From assembly GCA_903910385.1 (NCBI GenBank), contig CAIVZM010000034.1, positions 1 through 64,000 on the forward strand: a stretch of 64,000 nt of DNA. The letters are read 5' to 3'. The stretch's first letter is position 1. Each line of letters opens with the position of its first letter. The DNA is from an uncultured Armatimonadota bacterium (GTDB lineage Bacteria; Armatimonadota; Armatimonadia; Armatimonadales; Armatimonadaceae). The position numbers and the translations under genes were made by a program. This document shows, piece after piece, positions 1 to 7,907 of the stretch. The notes under the pieces were generated by a model, which saw only the letters and a program-made list of their open reading frames with translations, had not been told where the DNA came from and made no database searches.

Positions 1-45
1 AATCGTCTACTTTGCAGAACAGATGCAGTAAACTGGACATGGGGC

Positions 46-94
46 GGGCTTTCTTTGGAGTGCGGTGTGGTAACTACACTCTATCCGAAAGCCC
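46..94 (-). terminator. Nested stem-loop just past the response-regulator stop
   Basis: On the minus strand the bases right after the stop codon can form two nested helices: 8 bp (46-53 with 87-94) and 5 bp (58-62 with 77-81). There is no clear T-run, so it may be a weak terminator or an RNA 3' end structure rather than a textbook intrinsic terminator. Confidence 0.35.
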
Positions 95-97
95 GTC

Positions 98-658
98 TTA
101 TCCCGAACTCACGTTAAAAAGCGTCTGGGCGATTTGCGTGGTAGTCATTCCCTCGCCGATGCACCGCAATACCCTCATTTCAGCGGGGGTCAAGAGGTCA
201 TATAGACGCTGGAGGTCGTTGGTCTGACGGGCAACCCGGTCGAACTCCTGACACATCGTCTGAACCAGCGCGGTCGGAATCGCTGACTCGCCCCGCGCCA
301 CCGCCCGCACTGCGTCGGCGATTTCGTCCGGGGTCGCCTTTTTCAGGAGATAGCCGCTCGCCCCTGCCTGTAGCGCCTCAAACAGTGATCTTCCTTCCTC
401 TACAACCGTCAACACGGAGATTTTAACCAGCGGAGCCTCGCTCCGAATCAGATGAATCGCCTCAATCCCTCCCATCTCCGGCATTTCCAAATCCATGAGC
501 GTCACATCGGGCAGGGTCTCCCGAACCGTTTCGACGCCTTCACGTCCATTCAGCGCAACGCCGACCACCGTAATGTCGGGTTCCATTTCCAGACAGTCGC
601 TGATGTTTCGGGCGATGCCCTCTTTATCATCCACCACAACCACTCGTAGAGGGGGCAT
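98..658 (-). CDS. NarL/FixJ-type response regulator with truncated LuxR helix-turn-helix
   Basis: Cytoplasmic two-component regulator, 186 aa. The receiver domain (about 4-120) has the acidic pair D10/D11, the phospho-acceptor D56 in LMDLEMP, T84 and K106. The LuxR-type output domain starts near residue 156 (LTPAEMRVLRCIGEGMTTTQIA) but stops at residue 186, where the family normally continues with the TVKNH-type recognition helix and about 30 more residues. I do not see that helix clearly in the other minus-strand frames of bases 1-97. The protein may be unable to bind DNA normally, or the gene may be frameshifted. It lies 89 bases downstream of the histidine kinase, its likely partner. Confidence 0.85.
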   Translation of the reverse strand: MPPLRVVVVDDKEGIARNISDCLEMEPDITVVGVALNGREGVETVRETLPDVTLMDLEMPEMGGIEAIHLIRSEAPLVKISVLTVVEEGRSLFEALQAGASGYLLKKATPDEIADAVRAVARGESAIPTALVQTMCQEFDRVARQTNDLQRLYDLLTPAEMRVLRCIGEGMTTTQIAQTLFNVSSG

Positions 659-747
659 TATCTCTCCGCCTTATCCGCCGACATTATGCCACTGAAACGA
701 CACTGGTTACAGTCATGGATTCTGATTACCGCACAAAGGGCCACGAT

Positions 748-2262
748 TCAGGACGTAATGGACGCGGTTTCAATGGGAAGCGTCACAACAAATGCGCTGC
801 CCTTGCCTTCGCCCTCGCTCTCCACCCACAGTTTCCCCGCCATCGCTTCCACATAGCGACGCGCCAGATTCAATCCGAGGCCCGTTCCAGGCGTCTCACG
901 GGTATCCTCCGCGCCGCGATAGAACGGTTCATTGAAAATGCGCTCCTGATCCTGAACAGGAACTCCTTTGCCCTGATCACAGATTCGCACCGTCACCGTC
1001 CGGCCGGTCTCCTGAACGCTGATTTGTATGCTAATCGTCGAATTCTCTGGGGAATACTTGAAGGCGTTATCAATGAGATTGAAAAATACCTGTTTGACCG
1101 CCGTCGGTAGGTAAATGGACGGCATAGGCAATACGGTCTCGACACGATAGCGGATCGCTTTCGGCGTGGCTTCGCGCTCAGCGCGTTTCTGGCAGAGGGG
1201 TTCCAGCAGAACCGTCAGGTCAACCGGAACTTTCGTTCCCAAATAGAGCGGAATTCCCGCCTCTACACGGGCCACGTTCAACATCGTGTCAAGCGTCTCT
1301 TGCAACTCCTCCGTCTCCTGTATCGCCTCTGCAAGTTTCACCTCTTGAAATTCCCTCCCCCTGTCGCGCTCCAGTCCTCGCACGGCGGTCTGTAATGGCA
1401 ACTTAATCGCCGCAATCTGATTTTTGAGCTGATGCTGGGCGTCCCGTAACGATTTCAAACGCGCCTGCGCGTCCGCCTCAAGGTAGTATTTTCGCCTCTC
1501 GCCGCGCACAATATCGTCGCTGAGCGCCCGTGCCGCCGCTACGCTCAGGTAGATCGCCCCCAACGCCGTGAAATGAATGGGAGCATTGGTTATGGGGTTC
1601 AGAAACCAGACAAGGTCTATCAGGAGGGATGCCATTAGAACAAACGTCCCCCGGAGAATGAGGGTGAGGTGACGTGGAAGCAAAATCAGTTCGGCCACGT
1701 CATTTTCCTCGTCAGGAGGGGCGCCAGCCACAAGCTCCGACGGCAAACCGCGCAACTTTCGCAGGGTTGAAAACAACAGGTAACAGGGCATCATTCCGCA
1801 GGTCATAGTCAGTCCGGCGCAGACGGCGAAGAGAGGCCCGACCTCATTATCGTCGTAGTTATTGGGCGAAGTTCCTACGGGGGCAACGTGGAGAACCAGC
1901 GGTGTAAAGAACAGAAACGCCATGAACGCCGCCAGAGGATATATGCGTCGCGGCGATAGCGCCTTTTCAATCGGGTGTTTGGTGACCAGATACGTAAAAT
2001 GCACAAACGTCGCCGCCAGAGCGCACCCGAACGCGCCCTGCAACTGGAACAAGGACAGCGCAAGGTAGCGATTACTGAAATTAGAGAGCATCGAAAGCCG
2101 ACACGCCAGAATTCCCGCAAGGGAAAAGTTGAATAAACTGAAAACCAATAATTCCGGGCGCGTACTGACCCTTTTATAGACGACGCGGAATATCGAGCCT
2201 ACTTGAAAGCAAAAGGCCATCCCCAGAAGCAGAATAGCGAAATTAATAGAGGTCAGTTCCAC
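748..2262 (-). CDS. Membrane sensor histidine kinase
   Basis: 504 aa with a GTG start. The N-terminal half (about 5-245) holds around seven hydrophobic segments and no recognisable extracellular sensor domain, so the signal may be sensed in the membrane. The kinase core follows: likely phospho-accepting H277 in AQHQLKN, N-box around 395-403 (NLIDNAFKYS), G1 near 429-434 (DQGKGV), F-box (IFNEPFYRG) and G2 near 459-464 (GTGLGL). All the main ATP-binding motifs are present. It is the first gene of a minus-strand pair with the response regulator. The H-box departs from the common SHELRTPL form, so the exact subfamily is uncertain. Confidence 0.88.
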   Translation of the reverse strand: MELTSINFAILLLGMAFCFQVGSIFRVVYKRVSTRPELLVFSLFNFSLAGILACRLSMLSNFSNRYLALSLFQLQGAFGCALAATFVHFTYLVTKHPIEKALSPRRIYPLAAFMAFLFFTPLVLHVAPVGTSPNNYDDNEVGPLFAVCAGLTMTCGMMPCYLLFSTLRKLRGLPSELVAGAPPDEENDVAELILLPRHLTLILRGTFVLMASLLIDLVWFLNPITNAPIHFTALGAIYLSVAAARALSDDIVRGERRKYYLEADAQARLKSLRDAQHQLKNQIAAIKLPLQTAVRGLERDRGREFQEVKLAEAIQETEELQETLDTMLNVARVEAGIPLYLGTKVPVDLTVLLEPLCQKRAEREATPKAIRYRVETVLPMPSIYLPTAVKQVFFNLIDNAFKYSPENSTISIQISVQETGRTVTVRICDQGKGVPVQDQERIFNEPFYRGAEDTRETPGTGLGLNLARRYVEAMAGKLWVESEGEGKGSAFVVTLPIETASITS

Positions 2263-2383
2263 GTTGACGGCAAATTCCAGAAAAAACTACTGTATGGTTG
2301 CCTCAGTGTACCTGATATGCCTATGTCTGAGTTTGTTATTTATCTTCGTTGGTGCTATAAAGTAGACGGAAATCTCCAACCAA

Positions 2384-2458
2384 CTGACGAGTTTCCCGGC
2401 CTCCGTTACTATGTGCGACCCGAACGCCGACGAAACGGGTGTTGCACGCTCGCTTCCG
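2384..2458 (+). pseudogene. N-terminal remnant of a second retropepsin-like gene
   Basis: In the frame starting at 2384 the translation has a stretch (CDPNADETGVARSLP) that lines up with RDPNAGETGYAPLLP at the start of the intact protease gene at 3027. The distance from the start codon to DPN is 14 residues in both. After about 25 codons the similarity ends and the convergent exporter remnant begins. No start codon of usual type is left (CTG at this place). I read it as the stub of a decayed duplicate. Confidence 0.6.
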
Positions 2459-2482
2459 GTGACGGAGGAATACAGCGACTCC

Positions 2483-2673
2483 TTATTGTCCGGCACCCGT
2501 CTGCATCTCGTACATTCCGGCATAAAGTCCGCCTTGCGCTAAGAGTTGAGGATGGCTTCCCCGCTCAACGATTTCCCCTTTGTCGAAAACTAAGATAACG
2601 TCTGCGCCGCGCACGAGGGAGAAGCGGTGTGAGGTGACAAACGTGGTACGTCCTGCCATCAGGCGTTCGAGAT
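2483..2673 (-). pseudogene. C-terminal remnant of a second ABC exporter
   Basis: The minus strand from about 2673 to the stop at 2483 encodes a tail (LERLMAGRTTFVTSHRFSL ... GLYAGMYEMQTG) that is nearly the same as the last 60 residues of the intact exporter at 3468-5237, including the H-loop histidine. DNA identity looks like roughly 80 percent with many third-position changes, so the copy is old or came from a diverged paralogue. Walker A, signature motif and membrane domain are missing. The order retropepsin stub then exporter tail repeats the order of the intact genes next door. Confidence 0.8.
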
Positions 2674-2802
2674 TTACGAATTGCCAGACGCCCGTAATTT
2701 TATGATTCCTCGTTGACGAGTTTATCGACAGTTTGCTTCCGAAACGGAACCATACCCAAAAATCGCGCTTTCGCGGTATACTTTTCGCGGAGGCGTCAAA
2801 TT

Positions 2803-3030
2803 ATGTCGTTAGCCGAATTGCTGCCAAAGGTGGAAGCGCTACCGCGAGGCGAGAAGTTCCGCCTAGTCCGCTTGCTGGTGGAGGAACTGGAAAAAGAGGA
2901 AGCGGACGACGTGACGAAAATTATTCCGCCGAACCAATCCTACCCCGTCTGGTCGCCCTTCGACGCTCACGAGGCGGCGGCGGCGATGCAGAAGATGCTT
3001 GACGCCGCAAAAGAGAAGGCGACGCTGTGA
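2803..3030 (+). CDS. Small antitoxin-like partner of a retropepsin-like protease
   Basis: 75 aa from the ATG at 2803, preceded by a good ribosome site (GCGGAGG, 2787-2793); an upstream start at 2713 has none. The N-terminal part (LAELLPKVEALPRGEKFRL) resembles the helix of addiction-module antitoxin-like proteins, and the C-terminal part carries SYPVWSPFDAHEAA. From memory, short proteins with a YPVWSPYDAFEAA-type motif are common in cyanobacteria beside retropepsin-like genes, as here. The stop overlaps the GTG start of the protease (GTGA), so the two are co-translated. Function is not established; a toxin-antitoxin or protease-regulator role is inference. Confidence 0.7.
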   Translation: MSLAELLPKVEALPRGEKFRLVRLLVEELEKEEADDVTKIIPPNQSYPVWSPFDAHEAAAAMQKMLDAAKEKATL

Positions 3031-3440
3031 CGTCCGCCCGATTTCCCTATAGCTTGCGTGACCCGAACGCGGGTGAAACGGGTTACGCGCCTCTGCTCCC
3101 GCTGAACCTGGAATCTAACGGCGTTTCCATCCCCGTTTCCGCATTGCTGGATACCGGGGCGACAGTCAATGTTCTTCCCTACACGTTGGGGGTGAATCTG
3201 GGTTTTGTGTGGGCGGCGCAACTTATCAACGCGCAACTTTCCGGAAATCTGGCATCTATTCCTACGCGGCTTATTCTCTTGAACGGAATTGTGAACGGCT
3301 TCCCGTCGGTTCCTCTTGCGTTCGCTTGGACACAGACCGACAATATCCCCATCATTCTGGGGCAGGTCAACTTCTTCGCCGAGTTTGACGTCTGCTTTTA
3401 TCGTTCCCAACGTGCCTTTGAAGTGACGCCCAAGCCGTAA
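3027..3440 (+). CDS. Retropepsin-like aspartic protease
   Basis: 137 aa, GTG start overlapping the previous stop. It has the catalytic LLDTGATVNVLP motif of retroviral-type aspartic proteases (D42-T43-G44) and a second-half IILGQVNFF element matching the usual hydrophobic-ILG signature near the C-terminus. Length fits one retropepsin lobe, so activity would need a dimer. No signal peptide or membrane segment is visible, so it probably acts in the cytoplasm. It is coupled to the small protein upstream and ends 28 bases from the convergent ABC exporter. Target unknown. Similar pairs are remembered from cyanobacteria, so horizontal transfer is possible. Confidence 0.8.
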   Translation: MTSARFPYSLRDPNAGETGYAPLLPLNLESNGVSIPVSALLDTGATVNVLPYTLGVNLGFVWAAQLINAQLSGNLASIPTRLILLNGIVNGFPSVPLAFAWTQTDNIPIILGQVNFFAEFDVCFYRSQRAFEVTPKP

Positions 3441-3467
3441 ATATTCGCCTGACGCCCCATTACTGAT

Positions 3468-5237
3468 TCATCCGTTCCCCGTTTGCATTTCGTACATTCC
3501 GGCGTAAAGTCCGCCTTGCGCTAACAATTCGGGGTGGGAACCACGCTCTACGATTTCGCCTTTGTCGAAGACGAGTATCACATCCGCGCCGCGCACGAGG
3601 GAGAATCGGTGTGAGGTGACAAAGGTTGTACGACCTTCCATAAGGCGTTCGAGGGCGTCCGTGATGATGGCTTCAGATTCGGGTTCGACACTGGAAACGG
3701 GTTCATCCAAAATGAGAATGTCCGGGTTTGCGAGGAAGGCGCGAGCGATAGAAATGCGCTGACGCTGCCCGCCGGACAGTTTGACACCGCGTTCGCCGAT
3801 TTCGGTCTGATAGCCGTTCGGGAGTTCCAGAATGAAATCGTGGGCGTTGGCGGCGCGGGCGGCGGCCTCAGCTTCCTCTTGCGTCGCATCTGGTCGGGCG
3901 TAGACGATGTTGTCCCAGACCGTGCCGTTGAACAGGAACGTTTCCTGTAAAACGACTGCCATCCGAGAGCGCAGACTTTCCCCGGTGACGCTACGGACAT
4001 CCTGCCCACCGACCAGAACGCATCCATCGTTGACATCCCAGAAACGTGGTATCAGGTTCAGAACGGTTGTTTTTCCCGCCCCGCTTGGTCCGACTAACGC
4101 GACCATCCGCCCCGGTTCGGTCACAAAGGAGACGCCGTTCAAAATGGGCTTTTCGCCGTATGCGAACGAGACATTGCGAAATTCCACCCGGCTAAACTGG
4201 CGTCCGGAGGGAAGAACGGAGGCGTTCGGCGCATTACTGACGCTTTCCGGCGCATCCAGTAATTCAAAGACTCGCGCCCCGGCGGCGTTCGCCCTCTGGA
4301 TAAGTTCATTGATGGTCGCCAAACTGCTGATCGGGGAAAATAACTGCCACCAGTACCCACGATACGCCACCAGTCCGCCGACTGTAAATTGTCCTAAAAT
4401 CGTCAAATAGCCGCCGTAACCGATAGACGCGATATTACTCATGAATCCGATAAACCGGACGGCAGGAAAAAAGGTGTTCCGCGCCATGATCGCTTTGTAA
4501 TTCGCTTGCAAGTATCGGTCAGCGACCTCTTGAAAGCGTCCCAATTCGTATTTCTCTTTGGCGAACGCTTTGATCAAAACAAGCCCGGTCAGGTTTTCCT
4601 GAAGACGGGCGTTCACTTCGCCGAGTCGATCACGGGTCTCCCGGTAGAGGGCTTTGACTTTCACATTGAAGTAGTAGGTCAGAGGAAACACCAGAAGTAC
4701 CGGGATCAGGGTCACGATTCCTACTTTCCAGTTCAAGGATAGCAGGATTCCGGCGACGACGATAAAGCTGAGCGCGTTCCCGATGACAGAATCAATGCTC
4801 TGGATGGCGACTTCCTGAAGAACGTCCACATCTCCCATTGCTCGGGAAATCAAGTCCCCGGTACGGTTCTCCTGCATATACGCGAGGGATTGACGCTGAA
4901 GTTTGGCATAGATGTCGCTGCGCAGATCGAAGATAAACTTTTGACCCACCCGTTCGAGAATGATGGATTTACAGGCATCGATCAGGCTGGCGGCGGCTTG
5001 CACCACAAACATCACGATCAGGGCGGGGAAAAACATCGCCATCCGCCGTTGCATCACTACCTCGTCGACAATATACTTCCAGACCAATGGATGAAAGGAA
5101 CCAAGCGGCGTCGAGAGGAGAAGGAGAAAGACGCCAAGCGCGATACGCCCCCGGTAGGGCTTTAGATACGGCGCAAGACGTCGCAAAAGCGAGATCGGCA
5201 ATCGGGCAGGGATAAGAGCGGTATTGGTAGCGGGCAT
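3468..5237 (-). CDS. ABC exporter, fused membrane and ATPase domains
   Basis: 589 aa half-transporter of the MsbA/multidrug type that works as a dimer in the inner membrane. The six-helix membrane domain spans about 30-320. The ATPase has Walker A GPSGAGKTT (383-391), Q-loop Q431, signature LSGGQ (487-491), Walker B ILILDE (507-512) and H543. The D-loop reads SSVEPE where most members have SALD; the decayed copy lacks this region so it cannot be compared. There is no N-terminal peptidase domain. Substrate unknown: lipid, drug or peptide are all possible. A paralogous C-terminal remnant lies at 2483-2673. Confidence 0.9.
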   Translation of the reverse strand: MPATNTALIPARLPISLLRRLAPYLKPYRGRIALGVFLLLLSTPLGSFHPLVWKYIVDEVVMQRRMAMFFPALIVMFVVQAAASLIDACKSIILERVGQKFIFDLRSDIYAKLQRQSLAYMQENRTGDLISRAMGDVDVLQEVAIQSIDSVIGNALSFIVVAGILLSLNWKVGIVTLIPVLLVFPLTYYFNVKVKALYRETRDRLGEVNARLQENLTGLVLIKAFAKEKYELGRFQEVADRYLQANYKAIMARNTFFPAVRFIGFMSNIASIGYGGYLTILGQFTVGGLVAYRGYWWQLFSPISSLATINELIQRANAAGARVFELLDAPESVSNAPNASVLPSGRQFSRVEFRNVSFAYGEKPILNGVSFVTEPGRMVALVGPSGAGKTTVLNLIPRFWDVNDGCVLVGGQDVRSVTGESLRSRMAVVLQETFLFNGTVWDNIVYARPDATQEEAEAAARAANAHDFILELPNGYQTEIGERGVKLSGGQRQRISIARAFLANPDILILDEPVSSVEPESEAIITDALERLMEGRTTFVTSHRFSLVRGADVILVFDKGEIVERGSHPELLAQGGLYAGMYEMQTGNG

Positions 5238-5243
5238 ACCTGC

Positions 5244-5281
5244 CTAAACAATGAAACGCGACAAAGGTTTCGCCGCGTTTC
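5244..5281 (-). terminator. Hairpin between thioredoxin-like gene and ABC exporter
   Basis: On the minus strand an 8-bp perfect stem (5274-5281 with 5253-5260, GAAACGCG/CGCGTTTC) is followed by ATTGTTTAG. It lies 25 bases after the thioredoxin-like stop and just ahead of the exporter start, so it could attenuate read-through. The T-run is poor. Confidence 0.4.
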
Positions 5282-5305
5282 TTCCAGATTGTTATCAAAC
5301 CGATC

Positions 5306-5902
5306 TTAGTGCGCCGGAGACGAAGCTTTGGGCGCGTTTTGTGTCAAGTATTCGGATATGATGACCGCATCCTCCGTTGTCATTGCCGGGGCGGCGCGTT
5401 TCAGAATACCCATAAACGCTTCGATTTCTTCTGGCGCCCCTGGATAGCCGATGTTCTGATTCTTTGGCATGGCATTAGAATCTGCGATCTTCTTTCCTTT
5501 CGCATCTAGGAAGGTATAAAAAGGAAGACCGGATTGCTCGCCGCCCCACTTTTTCATCAGCGTGTCCGCTCCGACGTTTTCGTCCGATTTCTTTTCTTTG
5601 CTTTCGAGAACGGTCAGATGCGTGGTAATGAAATATTTATCCATAATCGGCTTGAGCGTTTTGCTTTTGAGCGCGTCGTCAAGCTTGTGGCACCATCCGC
5701 ACCAGGAAGCATGAAAAATCACCATTGCTGACTTTTTCTGTCCCTCTGACTGTTTGAGAGTGTTCGCAAGAACAACCTCAGCGGAAGGAGTCGCCGCCTT
5801 AGCGGTTACCGGTTTTGCGGTTTGCGCCTGGACAGGCGCTGCACATATGCTCACGCAAACCAACGCCACAGGAACTATAATACGAGAAATCAATCGTTTC
5901 AT
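5306..5902 (-). CDS. Exported thioredoxin-fold protein
   Basis: 198 aa. Residues 1-27 form a signal peptide with a likely cut after VQAQ. The thioredoxin domain has the active site WCGWC (C68 and C71) in HASWCGWCHKLD, typical of DUF953/thioredoxin_7-like periplasmic reductases, followed by a cis-proline region (GLPFYTF). It probably reduces or oxidises disulfides outside the cytoplasm; the exact partner is unknown. Its start overlaps the stop of the glycosyltransferase by four bases (ATGA), so both are translated from one message although their roles are not obviously linked. Confidence 0.85.
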   Translation of the reverse strand: MKRLISRIIVPVALVCVSICAAPVQAQTAKPVTAKAATPSAEVVLANTLKQSEGQKKSAMVIFHASWCGWCHKLDDALKSKTLKPIMDKYFITTHLTVLESKEKKSDENVGADTLMKKWGGEQSGLPFYTFLDAKGKKIADSNAMPKNQNIGYPGAPEEIEAFMGILKRAAPAMTTEDAVIISEYLTQNAPKASSPAH

Positions 5903-6678
5903 GCACTTTTCCTTGCTTTGAGGGTCATTAGGGCAAATCGGGGAAGTAATGCCACTTTGCTAATTTTTTTCGGGTTGGAAGCCAGCCGGTACAACCATTC
6001 GAGACTCGCCTTTTGCATCCATACCGGAGCGCGACGAACCGTGCCTGAGAAAACGTCCAACGTCCCCCCGACTCCGATACTAACCGGAACTCCCAGAGCG
6101 GCTTTATTGCGCGTAATAAACTTTTCCTGTTTAGGTATTCCAAGAGCGACCAGGAGGATGTCAGGTCGTGTCGAACGAATTTCTTCGACAACTTTGCTTT
6201 CTTCCTCTGGCTTGAAATAGCCATCGCGAAACCCGACGATATTTGCCTCCGGGTACCGGGCTGTCATTCGGGCGCAAGCTTCTTCCGCCACACCGGGGGC
6301 AGCTCCAAAGAAAAAGATGCGCCAGCCTTTATCAGCGGAAAGGGCGCAACACTTCGCCGCAAGGTCAACCCCACTTACTTTGGAACGCACTGGGATGCCG
6401 AGTCTACGAGTCGCCCAGATGATTCCCGCCCCATCCGGTGTGACCAAGTCCGCTTTATCGGCAATCGCCGCGAACTCCGGGTCTTCGTTGTAGGTGACCA
6501 CCATCGAAGCATCCGCAGTGACGATATGCCGTGGCGTCCTCTCCTGAATAAATCTTTCAATGCAAGAAAGCGCCATCGCCATATCTACACGATCGACCCG
6601 CATCCCCAGTAGCCGGACGGAATCGAGACTATCGTAATTTACAGAAACCGTTGATTTCTCAGACGAGGTAACGCTCAT
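5899..6678 (-). CDS. WecG/TagA/CpsF family glycosyltransferase
   Basis: 259 aa, the usual length of this family. Conserved stretches include TPDGAGIIWATRRLG, FFGAAPGVAEEA, LLVALGIPKQEKFI and GVGGTLDVFSG. Enzymes of the family transfer N-acetylmannosamine or a related sugar to a lipid-linked intermediate in cell-envelope or exopolysaccharide synthesis. The C-terminal part is basic and may contact the membrane. No other polysaccharide genes adjoin it, so the polymer is unknown. A TATAAT box sits eight bases upstream of the ATG with no ribosome site between, pointing to a leaderless message. Confidence 0.9.
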   Translation of the reverse strand: MSVTSSEKSTVSVNYDSLDSVRLLGMRVDRVDMAMALSCIERFIQERTPRHIVTADASMVVTYNEDPEFAAIADKADLVTPDGAGIIWATRRLGIPVRSKVSGVDLAAKCCALSADKGWRIFFFGAAPGVAEEACARMTARYPEANIVGFRDGYFKPEEESKVVEEIRSTRPDILLVALGIPKQEKFITRNKAALGVPVSIGVGGTLDVFSGTVRRAPVWMQKASLEWLYRLASNPKKISKVALLPRFALMTLKARKSA

Positions 6679-6686
6679 TGGATTCC

Positions 6687-6692
6687 ATTATA
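6687..6692 (-). promoter_or_regulatory. -10 box of a leaderless glycosyltransferase transcript
   Basis: A perfect TATAAT on the minus strand lies eight bases before the ATG at 6678, so transcription would begin at or next to the start codon. I see no convincing -35 hexamer. Confidence 0.55.
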
Positions 6693-6844
6693 CCCCTATC
6701 GTTGACCGGCGTCCCTGAAAAATCACGACGAAACAACGTGCATCTTTTTTGCGAAACGGAGTATAACTCATAGGACTTTAATAGAAACACCTCTTTAGAG
6801 CAACGATTATTCGTGTCCAGCAGAGAGGAAGACTGAGACGATTT

Positions 6845-7597
6845 ATGGGATTACTGACCGGAAAGAAAGCGATTGTGACTGGAGCGGGACGGGGTATTGG
6901 TTCCGCTATCGCCCTGCGTCTTGCACTCGAAGGCGCGGAAGTTGCGATTACTTATCGCGGTTCACTGGAGGGAGCCGAGGCGACGGCGACCCGGATTCGC
7001 GATTCTGGAGGAAGCGCTATCACTTTGCAGGCCGACCTGAACGATGCGCTGGCGACCCTCGAAATGGTTCGGAGCGCCCATCAACGAATGGGAGGTCTGG
7101 ACTTTCTGATTAACAACGCTTCCGGTTTCGGCGCGCCCGCTCGATTGAAAGACGCCGGATGGGAGGTTATTGCACAGGAATACGCTGAAGTAGTCCGTCC
7201 GACGATCCATGTGACAGGTTCGGCGTTGCCGATTTTACTGGATCAAAAGTCCGGAAAAATTGTGAATCTTGCCGCCACGTTGCTCCAACGACCTGCTGAG
7301 GGGTATGGCGCTCATGCTATGGCGAAAGCGGCGATACTGGCATATACCCGCACCCTTGCTAGAGAATTAGGCCCATCTGGAATCACTGTCAATGCAGTCT
7401 CCCCCGGAATGACGACCACAGAATTCACAAACTCGCTGCCTGCGCAAGAACGCAACGCTGTGAGCGCACGTACCCCGTTACGACGGTTAGCGTCGCCGGA
7501 CGATATCGCTGGAGCGGTCGTCTTTTTCTGTTCGCCACTGGCGGACTTTATCACAGGATCGAATCTTGCGCCGGATGGCGGCCTGGCGGTGCTTTAG
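6845..7597 (+). CDS. SDR reductase with enoyl-ACP-reductase-like Tyr-X6-Lys site
   Basis: 250 aa Rossmann-fold oxidoreductase. The cofactor motif is TGAGRGIG (12-19) and NNAS lies at 90-93. The usual catalytic Ser and Tyr-X3-Lys are absent: the serine place reads NLAAT (141-145) and the residue four before K161 is H157. Instead Y154 lies seven before K161, the Tyr-X6-Lys spacing known in FabI and FabL enoyl-ACP reductases; FabL of Bacillus is also about 250 aa. I infer an enoyl-ACP reductase or relative, probably NADPH-linked, in fatty acid synthesis. Start follows a ribosome site (GAGAGGAAG). It stands alone, without other fab genes. Confidence 0.8.
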   Translation: MGLLTGKKAIVTGAGRGIGSAIALRLALEGAEVAITYRGSLEGAEATATRIRDSGGSAITLQADLNDALATLEMVRSAHQRMGGLDFLINNASGFGAPARLKDAGWEVIAQEYAEVVRPTIHVTGSALPILLDQKSGKIVNLAATLLQRPAEGYGAHAMAKAAILAYTRTLARELGPSGITVNAVSPGMTTTEFTNSLPAQERNAVSARTPLRRLASPDDIAGAVVFFCSPLADFITGSNLAPDGGLAVL

Positions 7598-7651
7598 CGG
7601 TCATAACGATGGAATACGTTCTCACCGGAATTTGTCGTGCATAAAAAAGGA

Positions 7652-7739
7652 TCACATTTGCTATTCCAACGCGCCATCTTTCGATAGTACAAGGTGGCGC
7701 TATGACAGGAGGTACAAGGTAGCGCGGTGACAAATGTGA
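7652..7739. repeat. Nested inverted and direct repeats before the sigma-factor promoter
   Basis: A perfect 9-bp inverted repeat (7652-7660 with 7731-7739, TCACATTTG/CAAATGTGA) encloses a 10-bp hairpin (7671-7680 with 7691-7700, one G-T pair) and two partial direct repeats starting GTACAAGGT (7687 and 7712). The right arm touches the -35 element of the sigma promoter. The rest of 7598-7907 has no gene. Confidence 0.6.
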
Positions 7740-7765
7740 ACTTTTCTGAAGATTCGGTGTCTAAA
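7738..7765 (+). promoter_or_regulatory. ECF-type promoter ahead of the sigma-factor gene
   Basis: GAACTT (7738-7743), a 16-base spacer, then TCTAAA (7760-7765). This matches the general RpoE-like pattern (GGAACTT, 16 bases, TCAAA-like). It lies 142 bases before the sigma gene and suggests that the sigma factor drives its own operon. Confidence 0.6.
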
Positions 7766-7907
7766 GTGATAGATACACAAATCGGTGGCACGATGACGTT
7801 CCAATCCCGCATTCGAGTCTGAATAATGCAGACGAAGAAAATGATGGCGGGGAACCGAATGGAGATTCTTGCGCGTACTGTCAACAGGAGGGCGGACGTA
7901 AAAAACA

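Noticed and set aside
2287-2523. Minus-strand open frame of 78 codons before the histidine kinase
   Set aside because: It crosses both decayed gene remnants in other frames and shows no domain or ribosome site.
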